From positions 2,418,001 to 2,482,000 of the forward strand of contig NC_081548.1 in NCBI RefSeq assembly GCF_901000735.1: a DNA stretch of 64,000 nt. Reading direction: 5' to 3'. The notes under the pieces are model-generated. The model searched no databases, was not told where the DNA came from, and was given only the letters and a program-made list of their open reading frames with translations. A program made the translations under genes and the position numbers. Source of the DNA: Corylus avellana (lineage: Eukaryota; Streptophyta; Magnoliopsida; Fagales; Betulaceae). Positions 22,334-37,300 of the stretch are shown here, one piece after another (the first letter of the stretch is position 1; each line of letters opens with the position of its first letter).

Positions 22334-25300
22334 CAATGTTTGTTTGTTTGTTTTTATTTGAACAAAACTATGAAAAGAGGATAAAAAGATGGTACGGGCT
22401 GTCCATGGTTCTACACATTATAATCAATCTAATTGAGAGTTGCTCAATGTGTAATTAGCATCTTTATATATCTTTGGAGATGGAAATTCTGTATATGAAG
22501 CTTATATTATTTATTGGAAAGCACTAAGAACGTCAGTGATATGGAGATAACCTCCATGTCAATTAACTACCGAAGCTGAATCTGTTGTAGTGGAAGTGGA
22601 ACTGTTAAATGAACAATTTGTGTCACAATTTTTAGTATGGCTGTATTGGCCAATATATTCAGAGAAACTCTTTGGGGGGGGAAAATGTTAAATTTCCATT
22701 GTGTAGCAATATTCTTTCTGGGTGATGATGTAAGTTAGTAAATAAATGAGGCGTAAAGAAAAGATAACTTACCAGAAAATCTTGGACGAACTCATTTCAT
22801 ATTGAAACTGGTGCAGTGTTACTCAAGCAATGTTGATGTTCATCACAAGTAGTTTTGACTGGCCATTGAATTATATTATCTGAAAATGATTTAAGCCACT
22901 TTCCTTGGAAACTTGACCTAATACTGTTTTTAAGTGAAGCCCCATCAAGAAGTATTCCCATATGTTACTTATCAAAAAAAAAAAAAAAAGAAGTATTCCC
23001 ATATGTGAATTATCATAATGTTAAATTTTTTTCCCAAGGTTCATACACAGAAAGTCCTTAGTTGCTTTACGAACTCTGATAGATTTTGGACATGTTATAT
23101 ACGCACAAGTATTGTACTGCATTTAATTCTACACATAGACACACACATGTGGACTTGGTTATATATGTGTATGTACTATTTATGCGTGCGTATGTAAGTA
23201 CACAAGTGTGAATTGTGTCTATGTCTGCATTCATTTAGTCTAATACTAGAATATGTAAATTTGGTTTCCAAAAAACACATGGATTAAATTGCAATTAATC
23301 CATTTTATTTGCTGTAAAAGCTTAAAGAAAAATGGCTACCTTATATGTATAGTCTTTGCTTGTTGCCTTATTTTGAGTGTTTTGGAGGACATGTACATTA
23401 GACCCGAATATGAAAATCACATTGCTTGTTTTCTTACTGTAAAAGGATTTACAGAACATTTTACTTATATGGCTCTGATCACTCTGTTTGCATGTGTAGT
23501 CTTTGACTGCTGCTTCACCACGGATGTTTGGGAGGAAGATGGATATAAAGTCTACATAGGAGGAATAGTAGGTCAACTCCGTGGACACTTCCCTGATGCT
23601 TCATTCATGGTCTTCAACTTCCGAGAAGGAGAGAACCAAAGTCAAATTGCTAACATATTGTCCGAGTATGATATGACGGTGATGGATTATCCACGACACT
23701 ATGAAGGGTGCCCATTACTCACAATGGAGATGATCCACCACTTTTTAAGATCTAGTGAAAGCTGGCTGTCACTTGGGCAGCAAAATCTGCTTTTGATGCA
23801 TTGCGAACGAGGTGGATGGCCAGTTTTGGCTTTTATGTTGGCTGCCCTCTTGGTTTACAGAAAGCAGTACACTGGGGAACAAAAAACTCTGGACATGATT
23901 TACAAGCAAGCACCTCGGGAGCTTTTGCAGTTAATGTCACCACTGAATCCAATGCCTTCGCAACTGAGGTACCTTCAGTATGTCTCCAGAAGAAATGTCG
24001 GCTCAGAATGGCCTCCACTGGATAGGGCACTTACCTTGGACTGCGTCATTCTTAGATGTATTCCTAACATGGATGGAGCAGGTGGTTGCCGTCCAATATT
24101 TAGGCTATACGGACAAGATCCTTTTATGGCTGCTGATCGGACCACCAAAGTTCTGTTCTCAACTCCAAAGAGAAGTAAACTTGTTCGGCATTACAAGCAG
24201 GTCAATCTGAGTCTTTTAACTCTTCCAATATGATTGCCTTTCTATCTGTGAATTTAGTTAGGGTTCTTGCTGGAAGAGAAAGAAGAACTTATCTTCATTT
24301 AATTACGTAATTGACTTAGATCGGTTGCCCTTCCTAAGATTTATTTCACTTTTAGAACGACTAATCACTTTCTGTGCGGTTTGTCTAGACTGTGTTTCAT
24401 AATTTTTTTTTTTTTTGGTGGGTCATAATTATTCATGTTTCTTTCTTCCAGTAAATAATACTGGTTACCAAAGGTAAAGCTCATAATCCTTGATTCTGAT
24501 ACTGCTGATGTATGTGACATAAAAGTGCCATTACCTAGTGTTGGTTCTACCAAGCATATGATATAACAGTTTATAAGTTTTTAATCCAAGACAGTTATCA
24601 CCATTAGCATATAATGAATCTGCTGCATTCTGTAAATTTTGCCCATTAATAGTTGCCTCGAATGGAGAGGATATCCACCTTTTAAAAATGGTAAGTTGTT
24701 CAATTCACAATGTGAGAGAAAACATGTAAATGTCATAAGACTGTTGCGTGATGATCTATGCTTGGAAATAATTCTGGCCATAGGTCAGCTAATTAGATGA
24801 ATAAACAACTGAATAAATTGAAAATTTGCTTATGATGGTTCCATATGTGATTTTATTATTATGGTCATTGTTGTTGTTATATTATTAGTTATTTTGCTTT
24901 ATGTTGTATTGAATATATCTTTATGAGAATATATGGATTGGTCAGTTTTTGAGAGATGAAGATTAGAGCAGAAGAACACCATAACAACTGAGAAAGGTTT
25001 TGCCAAAAGCAATTGTCTTAGTTCTTCATATTTTTGGTCTTTTTCTATTTCTACAAAAGAGGTTTTGGTATTTTTCTAATTCGAATAGAATAAATCTTCA
25101 AATATACAACATTACTTATAAAAAAAAAAAAAAAAAAAAAGGAAAAAAAGAAAAAAAACTTCAAAAGTATGCTTGCCCATTTTAATCAAATTTAAACTGG
25201 CTGTAGTGACCTTGTACTAAAGATAAATCCAAATTCTATTACAAATGTTGAACAGCCCATATATTTAGAGTGACTGGGTCGGTACCTTGTCACCATTTGG

Positions 25301-28300
25301 AATGGTTAAGTCTCTGCCACTTGTTAGCCCAGTCAGGAGCATAAATATTTGTTTCTCACGGTTTCATTTCTCTTTATGTTGATGCATTGCCCATGAAAGG
25401 GAGCACAAAATTGCATAACAATTTACTTCTACATTATTCTAATGTGATTTTTGTTCTTACCATCTTGTAATGCAGGCAGATTGTGAACTTGTTAAATTTG
25501 ACATCCATTGCCGTGTCCTAGGTGATGTTGTTCTTGAGTGTATTAGTTTGGATGATGATCTGGAACGTGAAGAGATGATGTTTCGGGTTATGTTCAATTC
25601 AGCCTTTATAAGATCAAATATTTTGATCCTTAACCGTGACGAAATTGACATCTTATGGAATGCTAAGGATCAATTTCCCAAGGATTTTAGAGCAGAGGTA
25701 TTAATCGATCTCTCCCTGTTCTTAATTATGTTTGGTACAACATATTTAAGAACTATAAGGATATGGACTTAATCATGAGATTCCCAATATTTTGGTGAAC
25801 CTGATTATAACCTCATATAATCTTTATTGTAATGGTGTGTTATATGTCATTTAGTAGTTCTTGGATTCTGCTACTTCTCTTATTTGATCTGACAACTTGT
25901 GAAGGTTCTTTTTTCGGAGATAGATGCTGCTACTCCTCTTGTTCCAATTGATTTGCCTGGTATCGAGGAGAAAGAAGGCCTTCCTGTGGAGGCATTTGCC
26001 AAGGTTCAAGAGATGTTCAGCAATGTGGATTGGCTAGATCCAAAGGCGGATGCAGCACTAAGTGTGCTCCAACAAATCACAGCATCCAATATCCTTCAGG
26101 AAAGATTGGATACCTTTTCTGTGTGTGCTGCAGAAACAGGTAGCTTGTTGCCAGATTCAACTCCTGCAAAAAAAAAATCAGAAACCAATGCCTCCGAAAA
26201 CAACGCCAGGAGTCCCTCATCGATGGCTGTGCTCCAACAAATCAAATCATCAAATGCCCTTCAGGAAAGACTGGAGACCGTTTCTGTGCCTGCTGCAGAA
26301 GGTAGCTTGTTGCTGGATTCAACTCCAAAAAATCTAAAATCAGAATCTAAGGCCGCAGAAAAAAACACCAGAAGTCTCACGTTGATGGCTCAAGGGAAAC
26401 AATCTATTCACTCTTTTAAACCATCTCTAGATTCTATTTCAGTTGAGAAGAAGATTGAACCCCAAGAGTTACAGATTGCCCTCCAACGGCCTGCCAAGTC
26501 TAAGATCATATCTCAAAGAGGACCTCCAACTCCCCTATCAGCTCCAGTTTCATATGCTGGTTCTTTGCAAGGCTCACCTCTGCCTATATCAAGATACCAT
26601 AGTGCACCCTCGGCCCTTGGCATTACAGCTTTGTTGCATGATCATGCCACATCTAATAGTGAAGAAGTCAAGCATGCGGTGACAGTATCTTTACCTTCCC
26701 CTGCTACTTCAGCTTCTTCTATTTCAAATATAACTAAACCTGTAGAGCCAATTAATGTGCCTATTGCTTCAAAGCTAGCACCTTCATTGTCCCCTTTCTC
26801 AGTGCAATCTTCAATGGATGCTCTTATAACTACTGGAAAAACTTCTGCTGCTCCTCCATCTCAGTTGATGTCTCCACCAATTTCAAGTACGATAGATTAT
26901 TCACCTCCCCAACAGGCCGGGACCAAAATACAGTCATTGTTGCCTCCTCCCCCTCCTTTTTCAGGGGCATCTCCATTGTATGCTACCGAGAGTTCACATT
27001 CAATCCCCTCCCCCCCTCCTACTCCATCTTCTTTTTCAGGGTTATTCAAGAACTCATTTTCAACTCCTCCGCCACCTTCACCCCCTTCTTTTTCTGGGAC
27101 ATCCTCATCTTCCACTATCAAAAATTCATTTTCAACCCCACCTCCTCCTTCACTCCCTGCGGTTCCTACATTAGATGCTTGTGCTGTTCCTTCTGCATTA
27201 CATATGAAGAACTCAGCAACTACATCTGCCCCTCCTCCACTGCCTCCACCTCCTCCACATTCTGGGCCTGCCTCAGGTCCTACTAGAACACCTTCAGCAC
27301 CTTCGCCACCCCCTCCTCCTGGTTCTGCTTTGAAGGATTCTTCCCTAAAGAACTCTGTTCATGTTCCGCCTCCACCCCCTCATGTGAAGAACTCAGCAGC
27401 TACATCTGCCCCTCCACTGCCTCCACCTCCTCCATATTCTGGGCCGGCCTCAGCTCCAACTAGAACATCTTTAGCACCTCCGCCACCCCCTCCTCCTGGT
27501 TCTGCTTCGAAAGATTCTTCCTCAAAGAATTCTGCTCATGTTCCGCCTGTACCACCCCCTCCAGTTCCTTTTGCTGGGTTAACAAAAGCTGGTAGTGCCT
27601 CTCCACAGTCTCACTCGGGAGTTAGAAATGGAAATGTACCTCCAAATATTCCTGGACCGCCTTCAGGTACTTCATTCAGTCCAAAAGGAGTGGGCCTATC
27701 ACGCGCAGGTCCCAGACATCAAGCTCAGCCTAAAAAGAGCAATCTTAAGCCATATCATTGGTTAAAGTTGACAAGAGCCATGCAAGGAAGTTTATGGGCC
27801 GACGCACAGAAAGCTGATGAAGCTTCCAAGTATGCATCTTCTTTGTCAATCATCTTTCCCTTACTTTTTGAAAATGGTGTTTTTAGTTCATGTGATTCTT
27901 GTAGACATTTTATTGGTCTTATTTTTCTTATTTGTGACAGGGCTCCAGAGTTTGACATGTCAGAACTTGAGAGTCTTTTCTCTGCAGCTGCACCAAATTC
28001 AGATCATGGAAGTGCAGGTGGAAAATCAAATCGTCGTGCCTCTGGAATGAAGTCTGAAAAAGTTCAGCTGGTTGGTGTTTATCTCTATTTGTATGGAGCT
28101 TATTTATAGTTGTTTTATAATGTGAAACAACCAGGATTCACCTGGTTGTGGCCAGTAATTTTTCTCAAGGGGCAGTGTTGGGGTTGCACTGTTCAAGCTA
28201 GGGGTGAAAATGCGGGCGGATAATAACCGCCTGCATCCGCTATCCGCACTTATCCACAATCCACAGATGCGGATGTGGATAGCAAAAACTAATAATCTAC

Positions 28301-31300
28301 AAATGTAGATGCGGATAACGGTTTTAAGGTATGCAGATACGGATAATATTTGCATCCACATTCTTTTATATATATATATATATAATATTTTTTAATTTAT
28401 GTTTGTCGGATTTGTAATGTATGTTTCTTATATTTGCTAGATTTGTAATGTTGTTGGATTTCACTTTTAGAAAACTCTTTTAATTTGTTATGATATATAT
28501 ATATATTTTTAATTTGTTATGATTAATTGTCTTATATGTTTTTCATTTATTATTATTATTATTTTTTAAATGTTTTTTCTTGTTACCAACTATAGATTTA
28601 CTAGAATCTAAATATTAAATAATGTATGTGACGAAAATTTATTGGCAAAATGATTAGAAAGTGTGATATGAATAATAGTGTTCAACTATAAATAATTGTG
28701 TGTGTGTGTTTACTAGAAGCAAGAATTAGTGAATTACAATTTCAAGGTCTAAAACGCTCATTACCTCAAATGCGGATAGCAGATAATATCCGCATTTATT
28801 ATCCGCATTTACCGCACGGATGCAGATAGTAATCACATGATGCGGATGCGGATATCAAAAATCATTATCTGCATTTTGCGGATATTACTATTATCTGCAT
28901 CCGCATTTTCACCCCTAGTTCAAGCTAGGAAAACAAAGAAAAAGAAATTTGGTTTGGGTTGGTCTCCTAGTTCTTACGGGTAATTATTGTGGGTTAACAC
29001 TCGAGCTCTTGTTAGAGAAATCTATATTGGGCCTATGTGTTATAAAATTTAGGGAAGCTATATTTACACTCCTTAAACTACCATGCAATTTGCAATGTCC
29101 CTCTTATGTCAAGATTTTTTGTCAACTTAAATGGCAAGCGAATCACGTGACCTACACATGATGCAAATGTCCATTATACCCCATGAAATTTGTAAAAATA
29201 CAACCATATCCTTAGTTTTTTCTAAAAAACTTCGCTGGGAGGTGACCCACAGCCAGCCTTGGGAGGATTTTTATGATTTTTTTTTCCTCTCTCAATTGTT
29301 TGTATCTTTTGCAAGGTATTTTCGTCATTTTAGGTCACCTGAAATGACCATTATACCCCCTACATTAAGATTTAACAGAAAATTCTAACAGAGGGGGCAT
29401 TACAAATTGAGTGGTAGATTGGTAGGATACATTGCAAAAATTGGAACATTGGGGACATTGCAAATTGCGTGGTAGTTTGAGGAGGGTAAATGTAGTTTCC
29501 CTTTAAATTCATTACTATTATTACAAAAATATGTAATGATAGTAGAATACCATTAGATGAAGCATTTTGCACTGAGGGTGTTTAAATTGCTTTTTCCAAC
29601 TCTTATGATAGAATACTATGTTATTACTTGAAGTTAAAGTGTTTGAATCTAAAGGCCCCTGAGTATCAGGTTTGGTGTTTACAATTTGTGTAGGTTTTAA
29701 TTTATTTTCTTTTTGGGTGGGGGGAAAAGGGGAGAGCTTCATTTTTTAATCTGTTTGTGTGTCATATGCATTATACTTCCCCAGCCACTAAGAAACCTAT
29801 TTGCAGTAACTTTTCTGTTTCTGAGAAGATGATGGTTTTCATGAAAATCATATGATCCTTCTATAAAATAGACTATAACAGAAGTTTTAGGACCGGGAGA
29901 GGACATCGGAGGAGATTAAGTTCTTATTCTTCAAAACTTTGTATTTTTGGACAACTACATATGTTTCTCCTGTGATGATTAGTAATAGTGATTTTCTTGT
30001 TCTTTTTGCTCCTTCTAGTTAGGTGTTTTCTTTTGAGTTCACTGAACAGGATTAGACCACCACCCTGGTTTAAGTAATAAACCTGCGACTTTTTGACAAA
30101 ATAAATATCTCCTCACCTTGTTGCTTCTTGCACTTTTGTGATGCTTTCGAGTGAAGATATAAGATAATGATGGACACAAAAGAGATTCATTTAAAGAAAC
30201 TCTTTTTTTGTCAGAGAATGGTAACTGTCTCTTTGATGAGTAACAATTTAATTGTGAAAAGCTATGCTTCAGAATTGAGACTCTCCATCCCAGCATTACC
30301 ATGTTGGAAGTTTCTAGAACATGAAAATATTGCCCTTGTGTTTCTACAATATGCTAAGGCAAGAAACCTTTTTAGTCTCATACCTCAAGGAATACTTATG
30401 AGTGATGACTGATCATTTGGCTGAGCAATTGATAAAGGAAGGGTACTATTTTTCATCCTTAAGATGTTGGAAATGGTGAGTTAGTGACTCATATTCAGGG
30501 AACTTAGAAGAAAATACTTTTGTACCTTGAATGGAGATGGATTTTCTAGCCTCTGATACCATAGTGATAATTCATCCACTGGAGACTTTGGTTGGTAGGC
30601 TTTCTGGTGGTGTTTTTCATATTGCTTTTGAGTGCACGAGAGAGGAACCCCCCCTCACATAACCTTTACCCATTATTCTCCCATTTAAATTTAAAATAGG
30701 AAGTATAATTGGTTAATTTGTAATCTTTTAAAAGTTTTATCATACAACTAGTTGCCAATACTCCCTGTGTCCTCAAATTATAGTCCTCTTTGACACAGCA
30801 TACATTTTAAGAACATTAATCGCTTAAACTGCCTTCATTCCATCATTATTGTTTGTTCAAATTTGAGTTATGCTCTATTGCATTTTATAAATGCAATGAC
30901 AAATGGCATTGTGGTAAAAGTCTAAAATTTATGTATTTTTTTCTTTTGGTCATGGACAATGATTTTTGGGACAGCAAAAACGAAAATGGACTATCAATAT
31001 GGGACAGAGGGAGTATGTTGGAAGAAAGATTTTAAATATGTAAAAGTGATCTGGGACACGTGGAAAAGAAAGTAGGTATACAAGTCAAGGTTCCTTGAAT
31101 TTATGACTTAGGAGTAGATGATAAAAGGGATGCTTATAACTAAAGATGAGGAAATGCACAAGTGAAAATTGATGAGGTGATTGTTGATGTCTCCGTCTTA
31201 TACATTACAATTTTAATCTCTTGTAAGAGGCCCATGGGATGTGAAGAAGTAGAAGACAATTGCATGTTAGGTCACTGTTGTTTGGGTGATCAATTTGGAT

Positions 31301-34300
31301 GGATAGGACTGTATACCTGGTAATTGTAGGTTTTTTGTTTGCTCATAATATAAATAGTGGTGTAGTTGCTAAAAATCATTCATTTAGCAGGGTCCTGGAG
31401 AGTTGAACTTCATACTAAATCTTGCAGACCAAATAGCCAGGTGCTTTTGGAGCCATAGTTTGTATTATGGCTTGCAAGAGTATTCTTTTTCTCATTTTCA
31501 GCACATAGAGAAAACCTCTTGTTTATTGTATTTTTGTCTGTCATCATATGTGCATTATAGCTTCTTCCATTTTATATATTTTGTCTTGATAGATAGATAA
31601 TCGCGGATAGTTTTGCTGCCTCATATGGAATTTACTTGTTCTTGCAGATTGAGCTAAGGCGGGCCTATAATTGTGAAATCATGCTTACAAAAGTTAAAGT
31701 TCCTTTGCCTGAATTGATGGTAAGTTACTCCTTATGGTATTCTTTTTTTTTATTTTTATCACTCCTTATGACATTCATTTGCACATAAATGCTTCTTTAA
31801 TGGTTGAGTTGAACTTGAGGTTCTATAGGGTTATACACATCTTACAGTTTCGAAGTGAAAATTTAAACTTCTAGCTTGTTCATTTTTATATAAATGATTG
31901 ACATATTATTGCTCTCCTTTGACTCTATTACTTTAACCAATTTATTTGCTCCATCAAGACTTTTTTTTTTGATAAGTAACTCTTACATGTAGGCACAATG
32001 TACTAGGAAACTGTTTTTATTTTTGATAAATAATCGAGATATCATTGAAAGCGTAAGGCACGCCCATGTATACAAGAAGGATATTAGAGAAGCCACCTAG
32101 GTAGTAGGGGCAAAAAGAACAATGAAATCATGAAAACTAATCACTAAAGTAGAAACATAAGCAATTGTTCAAATATACAAAGTGTTGAGAAAAAAATATT
32201 TTAACTCTAAAAACCTCTTGCGGTCCTCAAAACACCTATAATTCCTTTCCTGCCAAAGACACCACAAGAAGCACAAAGACACCATCTTCCAAACAATGGC
32301 ATTCTGAGTGCTGCCGACGGTCCGCCAAGACATTCCAAATAGCACAAGCAACCTCACAATGACGAAGAAAGTGATCTGCACACTCCATTCTTTTTGCACA
32401 TAACACGCCAATCAATCATGATGACGTGCCGCTTTCGGAGATTGTCTATGATAAGGATCTTCCCTAAGTTCGCCGATCACACAAAAAAGGGCACTCTAAA
32501 CGGAACCTTAGTCTTCCAAACACTCTTCCAAGGGAAACGAAAACCATCATGACAACCCATGATATTGTAGAAGGATTTAACACCAAGCAGTCATCTTTTG
32601 GAAGGGACCCACCACAACTTGTCTTTCCCTTCCTGTCTCATTCTTACTAAATATAACAACCTGTAAAACGAGGCAAAGGCATTCGCCTTCCAATCTTAAG
32701 CCGCCTTAGCAAATCTCACGTTCCACTGAATGGCACCTCCTGAAAGTTCCATGTGAGTCTTAACAAGATCATCCCTTGTGCGAGCAATACCAAACAAAAC
32801 TGGAAAGACATCCTTAAGGTTCATATCCCCACACCATAGGTCATGCCAAAAGCTAATCTTGGAGCCATCACCCACTTCAAATATGATGTGACTATATTAC
32901 TTTCCCCAACCCCTCATAATATTCTTCCATTAACCTACCCCATACGTTCCAGTAGACTCGCTAGAACACTACCCTCCCAATGAACTTCCATATTTAGAAT
33001 CCACCACTACTCTTCACCAAGCCTCTCTCTTAGCCCATAATGCCAAAGCCATTTACCCTAGAGAGCATGATTGAATCTCAAAAGGTTTCTAATTCCCATC
33101 CTTCCCTCAGGGATTGGCTTACACACCTTCGGCCAACTCACCAAGTGATATTTGAACTCTTCTTGTAGTCCACCCATAATAAATCATGTTGGAGCTTCTC
33201 AATATAGTTTGCAATAGTCGAAGGGAGAGGAAAGAGGGACATGAAGTACATAGGTAACTTGGAAATGGTGCTCATGATAAGGGTAATCCTACCACCCTTG
33301 GACAAATACAACCGTTTCCAACTAGCCAACCGACGTTCAATCTTCTTGATAACACCATCCCATATATGCTTGGCCTTATTGGAAGCCCCCAAAGGAAGAC
33401 TGAGATACTTCAAAGGTAGGGACCCAACCCCACATCCCAAAATCAAGGCCAACTCAGCCATATTATCAACATTTCGCATTGGAACCTATTTCGACTTGGC
33501 TAAGTTCGTCTTCAAACCCAACATAGCTTCAAACAATAAGAACAAGCTCCGTAAATTGTCGAGATGATTTGGGTCGGCCCCTATATAAAATCAAAGTGTC
33601 ATCAGCAAATATAAGATGAGAAATATCAACTCCCGTCCCCACAGAGAAGCCAGACAACAAACCTCCACTCACAGCAGATCAGTAGAATGTTTGGAAACAG
33701 TAACTACATATTTCATAGATTTTATGAAGGGAGAGTTTGGTTCAAGGTGGGGTTTAACTAGGGGTGGCAATTCAATAGTGCCCCTATATTCTGACTGGTG
33801 TAATTATATGATCATGAAGCCTCTTTTATGATCTATTTCCCCCACCATCATCACCTTAAGCACTGGTCTGCATTATTTTTTCTTTAGTTTTTGAAATTAA
33901 ATAAAATTTTAATTCCAAGTTCAATCCCAGGACTTGGATATTATGACTTCTCCGGGCAATGGAATTCAGTTTCTATATATTCTCAAGCTTGATGTCCAAT
34001 TCTAGACACATTCAAATTTTATGCCCAATTGTAGCTGTATAGTTGTTTGTGTCAATAATGACTATTTTGTACCTGGAAACTTTCTATATATCGTCATTGA
34101 ATAGCAAAAAGTATGAAAATATGCCTGATGATGTTACCCATATCAGAAAAAATCTCATGATTGTTGAATTGTCTAAAATTGGATCTGATGTAATGGAATG
34201 ATTACTTTTTTTTCAGGTATCCCACATATTTTTTGCATTTCTTTGTGATTGTTTCGATAAAAATTGTGTGAATCATATGATAATAATCTCTGGATCAAGT

Positions 34301-37300
34301 TGTTTGGAATTTACTCTATAAATGTGTGTTTGTGTGTGTGTGTGTGTTAATTCTCTTCTGGGTTTAACAATTGTGCTGTTTGATAAATGCCAAGTTGCAT
34401 AATTATTTGTGTCTGCATGTCTTTTCCCCTGAAGTGTGGTCCTGCATATGTTGTTCAAATTCTTATTTGGTGCCCATCGTGAATTTATTCTTTCTTCTTT
34501 CTAAACTTCTTATGCTGCATTGTTATCCAACTTTACTTGTAATTTCATTTATTTGCTGTTCAGAAACTCTCTACAATATGTTTAGTTAGTTTTTGACTTG
34601 ACTGTCGTACATAAGTTTCTGGTGTTACCAAGACACAATCATGGACAAACACAAACAACTTAAACACATATTAACTGAAGATCTAATGGAGGCTTATATT
34701 TACCATTGCTAGATATTGGGGAGTTTGAAGTGATATACACATTTTTAGTTAACAGATCATATCCCATAAAATGGGTCCTTGAATGGCCTCTTACATTACT
34801 GCTTCCCTGCCTATTTCTTTAGAGTTCAGTCCTTGCCTTGGATGAATCAGCACTAGATGTTGATCAGGTTGAGAACCTCATAAAGTTCTGTCCAACGAAA
34901 GAAGAGATAGAATTGCTGAAGGTATTGAATTTTCTTTTTCTTTTTCAGTTGAAATCTTCTACTCCTCCATGTCACTGAATATTTCATTTCCATTTTGAGT
35001 ATAATATGTAGATATTTGTTATGTTTCTTTTGTGTTATAATCATGCTTTGGTGTTCAGGGTTATGGTGGAGATAAGGGGAACTTGGGAAAGTGTGAACAG
35101 GTGAGGGAATTTTTCTTCTTATTTCTTTTCGCTTTCTTTCTCACATGTAAGTTATTCTTTGCTTACTGTGGCTGATGCCACCATTACAAATTGAATGGAC
35201 AAAATGTAGTTCTTGAATTGTAAATTGGCCTTCCTTTTAGTCGATTAAAATAAGGCCAGGAAAGATGACATACAGACGATCATCTATGAGCTGTCAATTG
35301 CATTATTTTTTAGCTTATCATTCAAGTTGGAGTCCTGCTTCTGTATTAATGCTTGAATTGTCATGATGTTCTGACTAACTGACATGTATGTTTTCTGACA
35401 GTTCTTCTTAGAATTGATGAAAGTGCCACGGGTGGAGTCAAAGCTGAGAGTTTTCTCCTTTAAGATACAATTCCATTCTCAGGTTAGATGACTATTTATT
35501 TTATTGTTTTTCCTCATGCTTTCTGTTGTTGTTGTTCTTGATGTTACGTCAGCCCTTATCTTTTATTTCTTTCAGGTTTCTGACCTTAGAAATAATTTGA
35601 ATGTTGTCAATTCTGCATCTGAAGAGGTGAGTTACATTTTCATATTACGTTCTCTTCTGTCTTCAAAAGTATTTTCAGTACGGTTCCATCTCTTACACCA
35701 TTTTCACAATTGTGCTTATCAGATCAGGAATTCGGCCAAGTTGAAAAGAATCATGCAAACCATCCTTTCTCTGGGTAATGCTTTGAACCATGGAACTGCA
35801 AGAGGTGAGCTCAAATTTCCTTGGTAGTACTTGTGCCTCATCTTAAAGTATATGAATTTTAGACATACAATGTTTCACTGTATACAAGAAATTAGCGATA
35901 AAGCCACTTGAGTTGCTAATGGTTATCGTAATATAGGTTTGCCATATGTAAAGGTATAAAGAAAATTTAGAACTTCAAGCCAAAAAAAAAGATATATCTT
36001 TCCTAGGCAGATTGCTATACTTATTAAAGTGCGTTGAAGTTTTAGTCTGTGTTGAAACCTGATGTGAGTGTGACTATATTCTGGGTCTGATGTAAATGTA
36101 AAAGGAAAAAACTGGGAAATTGGTGTATCTTCAATTTGTTGGCCTTATGACTGGGCGGCATATATTTGTCTGTTTTCATACTGAAACCTGGCTGATCTAC
36201 CCAAGGATTTATTCTAGTTTGATATTAAGTAGTACCAACCAATGTCTCCATCCTTTGGTTGATTGGAGTTGGACCTGCAACCTCATGGGTGCCATTGGGT
36301 CATTTCAAATCCGGACCGACTTTTCCATTTATTTATGGATTTTCTGACTGCTATAGATTAATGTGTATATATGGGGCATATGTGTGTTTGTTGACATTTA
36401 TCTTTATCTGTTGTGTGCTAGCTTTTCTCTACAAGCTCCAGTTGTCAGGGTTTGCTTTAACTATGCTGTACAATCATTCTTTGGAGCACCAATGCCTCTT
36501 GCTTTCTTCTTGCAGTACATCTATTAACAATATTGCTGCAGGTTCTGCTATTGGATTTCGATTGGATAGTCTCCTTAAACTCACTGATACACGGGCCCGG
36601 AACAAGAAGATGACACTCATGCATTATCTTTGTAAGGTAGAATATTTTTCGTTTTAGCCACTTCTGATGTTGTTGTTGTTTGTTTTTTTCTTCCTGTCAA
36701 GCTTGTCTCATTAACTTAAAAAAGTTAAATACATGTGCACTTGTCACTTTGATTTTTTTTTCCCATTACATGAGCTTTCACTTTAAGTTCCCACAGGAAA
36801 CAAAGGTGTCTGTGGTGTGATGTAAGACCAGAGGGTTCTTTTATTTATTTTATTTTTACTTTTATCTTTTATGATCATCATTTGGCGTGTCTTCAAAAAT
36901 TCATATATATTTGACTATGTATCTGATGCATTCATTTAATCTGGAGTTATGGACATTAGTAGGTGTAGAGGCCTGACTTCCTACATTCTATTGAGATTCT
37001 CTCTCTTTCTCTCTCTTGGCATAAAGTGGTACTCCCCCCAAATGGAGGTCATTTTTGTCCAGCCTCTGCCTCCTAAATGTCGGGGGGCGAATTGGGCAGA
37101 AGATTCAAAAGAGATCCGATCTTCTTCGTTATAGCCTCATCTTCACAATCCTCGTTTGACTTTGGCCTCCACGCATTGAATCAACTAGAGAAGAAGGATG
37201 ACGACACAGTAGAGACAAAGAAAGATAGAGAGAGTCTCAAATGGTGCAGGAGAGGGAAGGAAGTGATTTTGGGTTTGCATCAGGGAAGCTTATCGGGGCC

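Noticed and set aside
26941..27560. Extensin or proline-rich cell-wall protein
   Set aside because: The proline tracts are in frame with PTEN/C2-like and FH2 exons, hence FH1 of a formin.
32007..33705. ggaaac repeat as LINE target duplication in formin intron 6
   Set aside because: Only six to seven matching bases and not adjacent to both ends.
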